From Gammaproteobacteria bacterium HGW-Gammaproteobacteria-1 (GTDB taxonomy: Bacteria; Pseudomonadota; Gammaproteobacteria; Thiohalomonadales; Thiohalomonadaceae), in the NCBI GenBank assembly GCA_002840095.1, contig PGZL01000012.1, positions 62,001 through 126,000 on the forward strand: a stretch of DNA of 64,000 bases. Direction: 5' to 3'. The position numbers were made by a program, and so were the translations under genes. The stretch's first letter is position 1. Each line of letters starts with the position of its first letter. The notes beneath the pieces were generated by a model. The model made no database searches. It was not told the DNA's origin and was given only the letters and a program-made list of their open reading frames with translations. Shown in pieces: positions 34,851-42,535 of this stretch.

Positions 34851-35799
34851 AGACGCCGTCAACGGCGTCGACCTCAACCGCTTCCGTTTCTGGTTGCAAC
34901 TTGCCTTCTTCGTGTTCCTGGTTTACGGCGGCTTCTTCGCCGTTGAGCTGGGCAACCAGTTGCCGACCTTTTCCTGCGGCTACAACAGCGAAGGCCGCGC
35001 CGGCATGTGTTACCTGATGAGCCTGCAACACCAGCTCGCCTGGCCCTGGCCCAAGCTGTTCGGTGTCGCCGCGCTCACCGTGGCCACGGGACTAGGAGTG
35101 TTTCTGCTGTGGTTCGCCGTGCTCAACAAAGCCTGGTGTGGTTTCGCCTGCCCGCTCGGCACACTGCAGGACTGGATCACCGCCTTGCGACGCCGCCTCG
35201 GCGTGCGCTACTCGCGCTACACCCAGGGGCAGTTCCGCCGGCTCACCACCATAAAATACCTGCTGCTGGCCCTGGCCCTGCTGCTGCCTCTCGGCATCGG
35301 CGGCGGCATGCTGTCCAAGGACTTGCGTACGCCGTTCTGCGACATCTGTCCCGCGCGCATGATCATTCCCACCTTCACCGGCAACTTCAGTCACTGGACC
35401 ATCGACTTCTCCACCAAGACGGCCATGGCGATGAGCGCCCTCGGCCTGATCGTCACCGGCTTGTTCTTCATCGGCGCCTTCGTCAAGAAGCGGTTTTTCT
35501 GCTTCTTCTGCCCGATGAGCGCACTGCATTACCTGTTTTCCAGGCTGGCCCTGCTGCGGCTGAGAAAGGACGGCGCCAAATGCACCCGCTGCGGCGACTG
35601 CTACCGCGTGTGCGACATGGAAATCCGGGAAATAGCCGACGAGGTCGACAGACCGCAAATCATGATGGACGATTGCACCCTTTGTCTGAAATGCGTGGCT
35701 TCCTGCCCCGAGGAGGGAGCCCTCAAGGCCACCTTCGCCGGCATCCCGATCTTCGAATCCACCGAGCGGGGATTCGTCAAGCGGATGAATAAGCCCTAG
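34837..35799 (+). CDS. Membrane polyferredoxin (NapH/FtrD-like 4Fe-4S protein)
   Basis: The 320-residue inner-membrane protein has about five TM segments. CxxxC pairs lie near membrane faces: CGFACPLG (101/105), CDICPAR (168/171) and CFFCPMS (222/225). Two ferredoxin-type clusters are present at CTRCGDCYRVCD (249/252/255/259) and CTLCLKCVASCP (280/283/286/290). This is the NapH/RdxA/FtrD pattern, proteins that pass electrons across the membrane to a periplasmic acceptor. Given the TonB receptor and DUF4198-like protein upstream, a role in reducing an imported metal complex is plausible (inference). It overlaps the previous gene by 14 bp and is convergent with the MFS gene. Confidence 0.88.
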   Translation: MSRLKDAVNGVDLNRFRFWLQLAFFVFLVYGGFFAVELGNQLPTFSCGYNSEGRAGMCYLMSLQHQLAWPWPKLFGVAALTVATGLGVFLLWFAVLNKAWCGFACPLGTLQDWITALRRRLGVRYSRYTQGQFRRLTTIKYLLLALALLLPLGIGGGMLSKDLRTPFCDICPARMIIPTFTGNFSHWTIDFSTKTAMAMSALGLIVTGLFFIGAFVKKRFFCFFCPMSALHYLFSRLALLRLRKDGAKCTRCGDCYRVCDMEIREIADEVDRPQIMMDDCTLCLKCVASCPEEGALKATFAGIPIFESTERGFVKRMNKP

Positions 35800-35828
35800 A
35801 CTGCCGCCACGCGCCCGATATCGGGCGC

Positions 35829-37001
35829 TCAAGTCTTCCGGCCACGCAACACCCACACCTGCATCAGCACCCCCGCCAGGAGGGCGCAGGCCGCGGAGAA
35901 CGCAAAGGCCACGCCGGACGACCAGGTCTGCCACAGCCAGCCGAAGATCAGGGACGCCGGCAGCAACAGCACGCCGGCGGTGAGATTGAACCAGCCAAAG
36001 GCCGTGCCGCGGCGCTCGACGGGCGCCAGGTCCGCGACCAGCGCCTTCTCCACGCCTTCGGTCGCGGCCAGGAACAGGCCGTAGAACGCAAACAGGGCAA
36101 ACAGCTGCGGACCGTCGTGGCCGATACCACCCAGGGCGAGATAAAACAGCCCGTAGGCCGTGTAACCACCGACCAGCAGCCTCCTGCGGCCGAAACGATC
36201 GGACAGCGCGGACAGCGGCGTCGAAAACACCATCGCCACCACCGAGACCGCGGCCCACAGCAGAGGGACCGTGGCCGCGGCCACTCCCAACTCCTGTGCC
36301 CGCAGCAGAAGAAACATGTTGGATGAATTCCCCAGGGTGAACAGGGCGATGACCACCAGGTAGCGCTTGAACACCGGCGGCATGCCGGCCAGATGCCAGT
36401 CGATGGTACGCGGCTCCGGCGCGGCGATCTGCGGCTCGCGCAGGGCGAGGGCCAGCCCGAGGCACAGCAGCGCCGGCACGATGGACCACAGAAAGATGTC
36501 CTGCAACGGCATGTGCAACGCCAGCAGCGCGGCGGCCACCAGCGGTCCGACCACGGCGCCGGCATTGTCCAGGGCGCGGTGCAGGCCAAAGGCCAGGCCG
36601 CGCCGCTCCGCCGGTACCCATGCCGCCAGCAGGGCATCGCGCGGCGAGGTGCGCAGCCCCTTGCCGACCCGATCGGCGAAACGTATCGCCAGCAGCCAGG
36701 GCCAGCTGCCGACAAAGGCGATCAGCGGCCGCCCCAGCCCCGCCAGGCCATAGCCGAACACGATCCACGGCTTGGTGCGGCGGGTGCGATCGACGATGAC
36801 GCCGGAAAACAGCTTGAGCAGGGAGGCCGTCGCCTCGGCGATGCCCTCGATCACTCCCAGGACGCGGGGTCCGGCCATCAGCACCGAGGCCAGGTACAGC
36901 GGAATCAGCGGATACAGCATTTCCGAGGCGGCATCGTTGACCAGGCTGATCAGCCCGATCAGCCAGACCGTGCGCGGCAACTGGCGCAGGCCGGACAACA
37001 T
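35829..37001 (-). CDS. MFS transporter (MJ1317-like subfamily)
   Basis: The 390-residue protein has about 12 TM segments with the MFS motifs. It starts LVNDAASEMLYPLIPLYLASVL, has GVIEGIAEATASLLKLFSGVIVDRTRRTKP, and then the subfamily-typical FADRVGKGLRTSPRDALLAA and FGLHRALDNAGAVVGPL. The substrate is unknown; related proteins are annotated as generic effluxers. The start at 37001 begins the conserved first TM; a longer frame reaches 37130 but is not supported. Convergent with the polyferredoxin operon, with 29 bp between stops. Confidence 0.85.
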   Translation of the reverse strand: MLSGLRQLPRTVWLIGLISLVNDAASEMLYPLIPLYLASVLMAGPRVLGVIEGIAEATASLLKLFSGVIVDRTRRTKPWIVFGYGLAGLGRPLIAFVGSWPWLLAIRFADRVGKGLRTSPRDALLAAWVPAERRGLAFGLHRALDNAGAVVGPLVAAALLALHMPLQDIFLWSIVPALLCLGLALALREPQIAAPEPRTIDWHLAGMPPVFKRYLVVIALFTLGNSSNMFLLLRAQELGVAAATVPLLWAAVSVVAMVFSTPLSALSDRFGRRRLLVGGYTAYGLFYLALGGIGHDGPQLFALFAFYGLFLAATEGVEKALVADLAPVERRGTAFGWFNLTAGVLLLPASLIFGWLWQTWSSGVAFAFSAACALLAGVLMQVWVLRGRKT

Positions 37002-37177
37002 GCTAGCCGTTGCGCGCGCCACCGCTGTACACCCTAGGGAATTTCCACTGCATGTTCGTGCCCCTGCCGCCGGCCTATCCAAAGCTATAGCACAGCGGCG
37101 GCGGCAACGGGCTTGCCCGCGGCGGAACAATGGGCTTCAATGAAAGCCCAAGCCCCAGCGCGAGACCCGAACCGACC

Positions 37178-37519
37178 ATGAGCTGCATCTTCTGCAAGAT
37201 CGCCGCCGGCGAGATCCCGGCCACCATCGTCCACCAGGACGATGACGTGGTGGCCTTCCGCGACCTGAACCCGCAGGCGCCGACCCATATCCTGATCATC
37301 CCGCGCAAGCACATCGCCACCGTCAACGACCTGGGGGAGGACGATGCCGCCATCGTCGGCCGGCTGTTCCTGGCAGCGCGCAAACTGGCCGCCGAACTGG
37401 GTTTCGCCGACGACGGCTATCGCCTGGTGATGAACACCAACGCCGGTGCCGGCCAGACCGTATTCCACATCCACCTGCACCTGCTCGCCGGACGCAATCT
37501 CGGCTGGCCGCCGGGATAA
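37178..37519 (+). CDS. HIT family (HinT-like) nucleotide-binding hydrolase
   Basis: The 113-residue protein matches the HinT branch of the histidine triad family. It has [25 protein letters not shown] with the Cys/Cys pair, then [16 protein letters not shown] and the catalytic triad [17 protein letters not shown] at the C-terminus. HIT proteins hydrolyse adenosine 5'-monophosphoramidate-type substrates; physiological partners in bacteria are largely unknown. Length is canonical. Start 37178 gives the conserved N-terminus; an upstream ATG at 37130 adds 16 residues without support. A CAAGTGA hairpin follows. Confidence 0.93.
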   Translation: MSCIFCKIAAGEIPATIVHQDDDVVAFRDLNPQAPTHILIIPRKHIATVNDLGEDDAAIVGRLFLAARKLAAELGFADDGYRLVMNTNAGAGQTVFHIHLHLLAGRNLGWPPG

Positions 37520-37522
37520 CCC

Positions 37523-37598
37523 CAGTTGCAAGTGACAAGTTTCAAGTGGCAAGAAACTGCCTCTAACTTGTCACTTGCAACTTGCCACTTGGAACTTA
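37523..37598. repeat. Inverted heptad repeat, CAAGTGA family
   Basis: Left arm 37523-37553 (CAGTTGCAAGTGACAAGTTT and on) and right arm 37566-37596 (ACTTGTCACTTGCAACTTGC and on), loop about 12 bp. It fills the gap between the HIT gene and the GST gene, ending 5 bases before the GST start. Confidence 0.85.
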
Positions 37599-37602
37599 TC
37601 AA

Positions 37603-38265
37603 ATGAAACCCGAACTGGTCAGCTTCAAACTCTGTCCCTTCGTGCAGCGCTCGGTGATCGTGATGCTGGAAAAGGGCGTGCCCTTCGACATCACCTACAT
37701 CAACCTGAAGGAACCGCCGGAGTGGTTCAAGGCCATCTCGCCCTTGGGCAAGGTGCCGCTGCTCAAGGTGGGCGACACCGTGTTGTTCGAGTCCGCGGTG
37801 ATCATGGAGTATCTGGACGAGGTCAATCCGCCCTCGCTGCATCCGGCCGATCCGCTGCGCAAGGCGCATAACCGCGCCTGGATCGAGTTCGCCTCCGGCC
37901 TGCTGGCCGGGCAATACAACCTGACCATGACGGCCCAGGACGAAGCCGCCTTCAACTGCCAGCGCGACGAACTGCGCACCCGGCTGAAGCAGCTGGAGCA
38001 GCAGATTGCCGGGCCGCTGTTCAACGGCGAAGAGTTCGCCCTGGTGGATGCGGCCTTCGCGCCCTACTTCATGCGCTTGGAACTGCTGGAGGGATGGCGG
38101 CCTCTGGGCCTGCTGCAGGGACTGCCAAAGGTGACGGAATGGGCACGCCGGCTGCTGGAACGCCCGGCGGTGCAACAATCGGTGGTGCAGGAATTCGCCG
38201 AGCTCTACCGCAAGCACATCCAGACGGCGGCGGCCTACGGCGCCACGGTGTTCGGCGCGGGCTAG
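37603..38265 (+). CDS. Glutathione S-transferase family protein
   Basis: The 220-residue protein has a thioredoxin-like GST N-terminal domain with the likely active-site Cys in SFKLCPFVQRSVIVMLEKG. The glutathione-binding segments are PLGKVPLLKVGD and LFESAVIMEYLDEV. An all-helical C-terminal domain follows (GPLFNGEEFALVDAAFAPYFMRL). The CPFVQR active-site motif resembles omega-class GSTs, which use a catalytic Cys, rather than classic Tyr/Ser GSTs. Likely a glutathione-dependent reductase or dehalogenase-type activity; the substrate is unknown. It overlaps the convergent SH3 gene by 4 bp at its 3' end. Confidence 0.88.
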   Translation: MKPELVSFKLCPFVQRSVIVMLEKGVPFDITYINLKEPPEWFKAISPLGKVPLLKVGDTVLFESAVIMEYLDEVNPPSLHPADPLRKAHNRAWIEFASGLLAGQYNLTMTAQDEAAFNCQRDELRTRLKQLEQQIAGPLFNGEEFALVDAAFAPYFMRLELLEGWRPLGLLQGLPKVTEWARRLLERPAVQQSVVQEFAELYRKHIQTAAAYGATVFGAG

Positions 38266-38828
38266 AGCTCCAGCCCGCCGAAGCGCTGCGCGACGCGCTC
38301 CTTGTCCCAGCGTACGCCCAGATAGGCGCCGAGGAAGAACAGCGCGATCAGCGCCACGGTGTAGTAAATCCAGGTATAGCCACCTTTTGCGCTGCGCAGC
38401 TCGGCGGTCAGTGCGGCGGCCCTGGCCTGCAACTGGGCGTTCTCCGCCTGCAAGGTATCGATGCGCGCCGTCAGCTGCGCGACCTGCGCGCTGCTCTCGC
38501 CGCTGCTGCTGCGCAGACTCGCCAGCTCGGCCTGCAACCGGTCGCGCTCCTTCTCCATCCGCTCCAGACGCAGCCGCGCCGGCAGTTCGCCGCTGGCATA
38601 GACCTCGCTGATCCAGCCCTCGATGCCGTTCGCCGTGCGCACGCGCATATGGCCATCCCGGCGTTCCAGCACCTGCAACTCGGCACCGGACGTCACCACC
38701 GTGACGGGAATATCGCTGGAATTGGGTTCGGCACGCACGCCCACGCGCAGGACGTCACTGATATAGACGGTCTCCGCCACCGCGGGGGCAAGGAACAGCA
38801 GCGATAACAGAAAGAGTGCCTGTCGCAT
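38262..38828 (-). CDS. SH3-domain, coiled-coil, membrane-anchored protein (TIGR04211-like)
   Basis: The 188-residue paralogue of the protein at 29046-29699 has a signal peptide (MRQALFLLSLLFLAPAVAE) and an SH3 domain (YISDVLRVGVRAEPNSSD, LERRDGHMRVRTANGIEGWI). A coiled coil follows, then a C-terminal TM (WIYYTVALIALFFLGAYLGV) and a basic tail. The membrane-anchored SH3 would sit in the periplasm. Start 38828 begins the signal peptide; the frame extends to 38924 but that segment overlaps nothing meaningful. It lies just downstream of the AEC transporter on the same strand. Confidence 0.85.
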   Translation of the reverse strand: MRQALFLLSLLFLAPAVAETVYISDVLRVGVRAEPNSSDIPVTVVTSGAELQVLERRDGHMRVRTANGIEGWISEVYASGELPARLRLERMEKERDRLQAELASLRSSSGESSAQVAQLTARIDTLQAENAQLQARAAALTAELRSAKGGYTWIYYTVALIALFFLGAYLGVRWDKERVAQRFGGLEL

Positions 38829-38902
38829 CTCTATCAATCCTTTGTCGTTATTCTGGACAGCATCCCCATCATACGTGTTCGCGCCCGCGCCTGTCACCCG
38901 CG

Positions 38903-39817
38903 TCAGATCAGCCAGGCAAACCATAACGGCAGGGTAATCATGCTCAAGGCGGTGGTCACGGTCACCGCCATTGCATACAGGCCCGTATCAAGATTGTAGC
39001 GATCGCACAGCACGATACCGAGCACCATGCTCGGCATCGCGGCCTCCAGCACCACTGCGGCCAGGGTCTGTCCCTGCAGGCCGATGGTTGCTGCCAGCCC
39101 CCAGATGAGCAACGGCATGAGCATGAGCTGTATCAGCGCCACCGGCAGCACCAGCGGGATCTGGTGGCGCCAGGTGCCGGCCCAGCGCAGGCCCAGGCCG
39201 AGGGAAAACAGCATCAGCGGCACCACGCCGGAACCGAGCATGGTAAGCCAGGAATGAACAATGGCCGGCAGCGGCACCTGTGCCAGATTGAGAAATATTC
39301 CCGCCACGGCCGCCCACAACGGCGGCACCTTGAGCAGGGCAAGCAACGGATGCTCGCGCTGCCCGCCGCCGCCATGCCACGCCGCCAGGGCGATGCCGGC
39401 GGACAACAGCAGGGGGGTGCAGGCCAGCAGGTCGTACTGGATGGCGATGCTGCGCGCCCAGGGCCCAAAGGCCGACTCCAGTACCGGCAACCCGAGGTAG
39501 GTGGCATTGGGAAAGGCCGATGCCAGCAGCAGCGCACCCACCACCCGATTGGGCCGCGCGCTGCGCCGGAACCACAACCAGGACGCCAGCAGCCCGAAAC
39601 CGACCGCCACCGCCGCCGACACGGCGATACGCACCGAATCCAGCCCCAGCGGCGCCTGCCACAGCACCAGCAGCACCAGTCCCGGCAGCAGCAGCACGTA
39701 GACCACACCGGTCAGGCTGCGGCGCACCGACTCCGCCTCCAGCCCCAGCGGGGTCGTTACCCGCCACAACACGCCGCACACGATCAGCGCCGCCGCCTGC
39801 AATATCACATCAATCAT
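38903..39817 (-). CDS. AEC (auxin efflux carrier) family transporter
   Basis: The 304-residue membrane protein has about ten TM helices in the AEC pattern: the helix break with PNATYLGLPVLESAFG, SAGIALAAWHG, and the C-terminal repeat GSGVVPLMLFSLGLGLRWAG and VLEAAMPSMVLGIVLCDRYNLDTGLYA. Bacterial AEC members move organic acids such as malonate or malate; the substrate here is unknown. Full length for the family. Its start is 18 bp from the stop of the downstream YjbQ gene on the same strand. Confidence 0.88.
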   Translation of the reverse strand: MIDVILQAAALIVCGVLWRVTTPLGLEAESVRRSLTGVVYVLLLPGLVLLVLWQAPLGLDSVRIAVSAAVAVGFGLLASWLWFRRSARPNRVVGALLLASAFPNATYLGLPVLESAFGPWARSIAIQYDLLACTPLLLSAGIALAAWHGGGGQREHPLLALLKVPPLWAAVAGIFLNLAQVPLPAIVHSWLTMLGSGVVPLMLFSLGLGLRWAGTWRHQIPLVLPVALIQLMLMPLLIWGLAATIGLQGQTLAAVVLEAAMPSMVLGIVLCDRYNLDTGLYAMAVTVTTALSMITLPLWFAWLI

Positions 39818-39835
39818 GAATTCATCCCGAAGTTT

Positions 39836-40243
39836 TCAGCCGCCGATATGCAGCACACAGCGGCGCCGGCCGCGCTGCCGCCGGTGTTCCCACAGATATA
39901 TGCCCTGCCAGGTGCCCAGGGCCAAGCGCCCATCCATCACAGGAATGGTCAGGCAGGTCGCCGTCAACGCCGCCTTGATATGGGACGGCATGTCGTCCGG
40001 CCCCTCCTGGGTATGGGTGTACAGCGGATCATCTTCCGGCACCAGGCGATTGAGCCAGCGTTCCAGATCACGGCGGGCGGAGGGATCGGCGTTTTCCTGG
40101 ATCAGAAGGCTGGCCGAGGTGTGCTGCAAAAATACCGTGCACAGCCCTTCCCGCACTGCGGCGCGCCGCACCGCCTCGGTCACCCGGGCCGTAATTTCAT
40201 GCAGGCCCTGCCCCGGAATCTCGATACTGATCTCGACTATCAT
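39836..40243 (-). CDS. YjbQ family (UPF0047) protein
   Basis: The 135-residue protein is a typical UPF0047/YjbQ member: GLHEITARVTEAVRRAAVREGLCTVFLQHTSASLLIQENADPSARRDLERWLNRLVPED, present in order, and the C-terminal LALGTWQGIYLWEHR. The family has a thiamine-phosphate-synthase-like side activity (E. coli YjbQ) but its main function is unsettled. The start at 40243 begins the conserved MIVEISIEIP; a longer frame to 40315 is unlikely. Confidence 0.92.
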   Translation of the reverse strand: MIVEISIEIPGQGLHEITARVTEAVRRAAVREGLCTVFLQHTSASLLIQENADPSARRDLERWLNRLVPEDDPLYTHTQEGPDDMPSHIKAALTATCLTIPVMDGRLALGTWQGIYLWEHRRQRGRRRCVLHIGG

Positions 40244-40365
40244 GCGCTCCTTCCCCGCCCGCCCCTCCCAGTTGCAAACGCATCCTAGCATTATCCGCCG
40301 GGCAGCCACGCGCACGGTACGGGAGAAAAATTCGAAAAATGCCCCGGAACTGGAAAAAAAGGGGG

Positions 40366-40393
40366 TTTACGCCGTTTTTTTTCCTTGTATTTT
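40366..40393 (+). promoter_or_regulatory. Possible sigma70 promoter for the HU gene
   Basis: TTTACG (40366-40371) and TATTTT (40388-40393) are separated by 16 bp in an AT-rich gap before the HU gene. A small stem (AACTCA-TCGG-TGAGTT, 40429-40444) would then lie in the 5' untranslated region before the GGGAG ribosome-binding site. Confidence 0.35.
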
Positions 40394-40473
40394 GTAAATT
40401 ATCGTTTCAAAATCACTCGCCGACGACAACTCATCGGTGAGTTGTTTCTACCATCGACCAAGGGAGATCACAG

Positions 40474-40890
40474 ATGGCTGTCAAGAAAAAGACCGCTGCG
40501 AAGAAAGCTGTAAAGGCTGCACCGAAGAAGGCCGCTCCGGCCAAAGCTGCTCCGGCCAAGGCCGCCCCGCTGAAGGCGATCACCGCCAAGCAGACCAAGA
40601 CCCAGATCGTCGCCGCCATTGCCGACGCTACCGGCGTGTCCAAGAAGGACGTAGGCGCCGTGTTCAGCACCATGGCTGGCATGGTCGAAGCCCACATGAA
40701 GAAGAACGGCTCCGGCGAGTTCACCATCCCCGAAGTGGGCGTGAAGATCCGTCGTCACAAGAAGCCCGCCACCAAGTCGCGCAAGATGATCTCCCCGTTC
40801 ACCGGCGAAGAAATCACCGTCAAGGCCAAGCCGGCGCGCAACACCGTCAAGCTGACGGCGCTGAAGGGTCTGAAGGAAAGCGTTCTGTAA
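40474..40890 (+). CDS. HU-family DNA-binding protein with Lys/Ala-rich N-terminal tail
   Basis: The 138-residue protein joins a histone H1-like Lys/Ala/Pro-rich tail (residues 1-40: KKKTAAKKAVKAAPKKAAPA and similar repeats) to a complete HU/IHF domain from about 41. The HU core includes KTQIVAAIADATGVSKKDVGAVF, FTIPEVGVKIRRHKKPA and the C-terminal strand KLTALKGLKESVL. Such tails add nonspecific DNA binding and may affect compaction. It has a good GGGAGATCACAG Shine-Dalgarno and a strong downstream terminator at 40914. HU family usual length is about 90, so the tail accounts for the excess. Confidence 0.93.
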   Translation: MAVKKKTAAKKAVKAAPKKAAPAKAAPAKAAPLKAITAKQTKTQIVAAIADATGVSKKDVGAVFSTMAGMVEAHMKKNGSGEFTIPEVGVKIRRHKKPATKSRKMISPFTGEEITVKAKPARNTVKLTALKGLKESVL

Positions 40891-40913
40891 GACGCCTCCT
40901 CACCCTGGTGACC

Positions 40914-40942
40914 AAAAGGCCGGCGTATGCCGGCCTTTTTTA
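40914..40942 (+). terminator. Rho-independent terminator after the HU gene
   Basis: Stem AAAAGGCCGGC-GTAT-GCCGGCCTTTTTT with a perfect GC-rich inverted repeat and a T run, 24 bp after the HU stop. Confidence 0.9.
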
Positions 40943-41094
40943 TGGGCACAATACTTATCAGGCAAGGCAGGACATTCAAGCAGCTAATGACCAACGAAAT
41001 TTATTTGGTTCTGGTTTAATTGAAAAACCGCGGTTTTTGCATTATTTCTAAGTTCACAGGGTAAAAAACACACGACCACTGGAGAACCTTATCT

Positions 41095-41691
41095 ATGAGC
41101 CAGAACTACAATCCCCTGTCCCACAAGCGCCTGGAAACCGGAGCCACCTACCAGCGCCCGCCGCAGCGCCTGCCGGAACGCGTCCATGCCGACAGCCCGG
41201 CCACCGATGTAATGACCGACTTCCTCAAGGTGGCCGCCATGACCATCGGTCCCTGCGCCAGTCTGGAAGACGCCAATCAGCGCATGATTGCCTCCAGCAT
41301 CCGCCTGCTGTTCGTCACCGGGCGCGACAATGAAATCCTCGGCGTCATCACCGCCACCGACATCCTGGGCGAAAAGCCGATGAAATATCTGCAGGAAGTG
41401 GGCGGCAAGCGCGAGGACATCTTCGTGCGCGACATCATGACCGGCCAGGATCACCTGGACGTGCTGTGCATGCCCGACGTGCAGCGCGCCACCGTGGGCG
41501 ACATCGTGGAAACCATGAAGCGGGTCGGCCGCCAGCATGCCCTGGTGGTGGACCGCACCGCCGACGACCGCCAAATCGTGCGCGGCATGTTCTCCACCAA
41601 ACAGATCAGCAAGCAGCTGGGCATCACCATCGAAACCACCGAGGTCGCCAAGACCTTCGCGGAACTGGAGGCGGCATTGAACGCCGCCTGA
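41095..41691 (+). CDS. CBS-domain protein
   Basis: The 198-residue protein carries two CBS motifs (about residues 35-90 and 110-175). They are recognisable as ATDVMTDFLKVAAMTIGPCASLEDANQRMIASSIRLLFVTG...ILGVITATDILG and VRDIMTGQDHLDVLCMPDVQRATVGDIVETM...HALVVDRTADDRQIVRGMFSTKQISKQLG, in order. A basic N-terminal tail precedes them. CBS pairs bind adenine nucleotides and often regulate a partner; no enzyme domain is attached, so the partner is unknown. A terminator follows at 41712. Confidence 0.9.
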   Translation: MSQNYNPLSHKRLETGATYQRPPQRLPERVHADSPATDVMTDFLKVAAMTIGPCASLEDANQRMIASSIRLLFVTGRDNEILGVITATDILGEKPMKYLQEVGGKREDIFVRDIMTGQDHLDVLCMPDVQRATVGDIVETMKRVGRQHALVVDRTADDRQIVRGMFSTKQISKQLGITIETTEVAKTFAELEAALNAA

Positions 41692-41711
41692 GCCGGTTTT
41701 CAAGCGACAAT

Positions 41712-41741
41712 AAAAAGGGGCGCAGTGATGCGCCCCTTTTC
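41712..41741 (+). terminator. Rho-independent terminator after the CBS gene
   Basis: AAAAAGGGGCGCA-GTGA-TGCGCCCCTTTT inverted repeat with flanking A and T runs, 20 bp after the CBS-protein stop. The A/T-flanked stem may also serve the convergent YfaZ-like gene. Confidence 0.88.
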
Positions 41742-41772
41742 ATTTCCTCCCGCACGCGGCGGACGGAAACGA

Positions 41773-42333
41773 TCAAAACATCATCTTCATGCCCAAATGC
41801 AGGTTGTCATCGATTTGGTAGGTACCGGCATTCTGGATATCGGTTTCCACCTTGCGATAGCCCACATAGACATAGGCCTGGGTCAGCAGCTGGTAGTCCA
41901 CTGCCAGGTTCCATTCCAAGTATTCTTCGCTGTCGAGAAAACTGGTGATCTTCGGTGCGTAAAACAGCGAGCCGCCGAAGCCGATGCGGTTGATCGGCGA
42001 GAACCGGACGCGGCCGCCGAAGGCAATGTTGGCGCCATTACCGGGCTTGGTGTCGGTGAACACTGCACGGCCACCGAGACCGATGTCGAAATTGCCCTGC
42101 TTGCTCCAGTTCTGACCGGCGACCTGCAGGCCCACATGCAGCAGATGATCGGTCTGGGCCGGGTTTTTGGCGTAGAGATAACCGGCATCCAGATCCAGGC
42201 CGCGGCTGGCGCCGATGCCCCGGCTGTAGGTTGCCCGCAGGGCATCGCCATGCAGATTCAGATCCAGCGAGTCGGCGGCAGCCTGCATCGCCACCATAGA
42301 ACCAAGCACCACACCCAACGCACGCAGAACCAT
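41773..42333 (-). CDS. YfaZ-like outer-membrane protein
   Basis: The 186-residue exported protein has a signal peptide (MVLRALGVVLGSMVAMQAAADS) followed by beta-barrel-like repeats: LDLNLHGDALRATYSRGIG, LHVGLQVAGQNWSKQGNFDIGLGGRAVF and VDYQLLTQAYVYVGYRKVE. It ends in a C-terminal Phe (LHLGMKMMF), typical of outer-membrane proteins. It resembles the YfaZ family, whose function is unknown. The start at 42333 was chosen because GAGAGGG lies at -5 to -12; longer starts at 42348 and beyond lack this. Confidence 0.75.
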   Translation of the reverse strand: MVLRALGVVLGSMVAMQAAADSLDLNLHGDALRATYSRGIGASRGLDLDAGYLYAKNPAQTDHLLHVGLQVAGQNWSKQGNFDIGLGGRAVFTDTKPGNGANIAFGGRVRFSPINRIGFGGSLFYAPKITSFLDSEEYLEWNLAVDYQLLTQAYVYVGYRKVETDIQNAGTYQIDDNLHLGMKMMF

Positions 42334-42501
42334 AAGCACCCTCTCCATTATCCGTTGCCAGTCGTATGAACCGCGCCGCGCACGGCGCACTGGCTCATAA
42401 TAGTATCGGTAAACCTCTTTCATTACACCTGTTGCCGGGCCATTTTGCCCGCGCTTTACGCAAATTCGGTCACAGGGCAACGCCATGTCACATCAATTCT
42501 C

Positions 42502-42507
42502 TATAAT
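42502..42507 (+). promoter_or_regulatory. TATAAT -10 element before the exporter operon
   Basis: A consensus TATAAT 29 bp before the ATG of the periplasmic adaptor gene at 42536. No good -35 hexamer is visible at 17 bp, so activator-assisted initiation is possible. Confidence 0.45.
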
Positions 42508-42535
42508 CTGAAAAACCCGCCCGCAGCGAGCCGAC

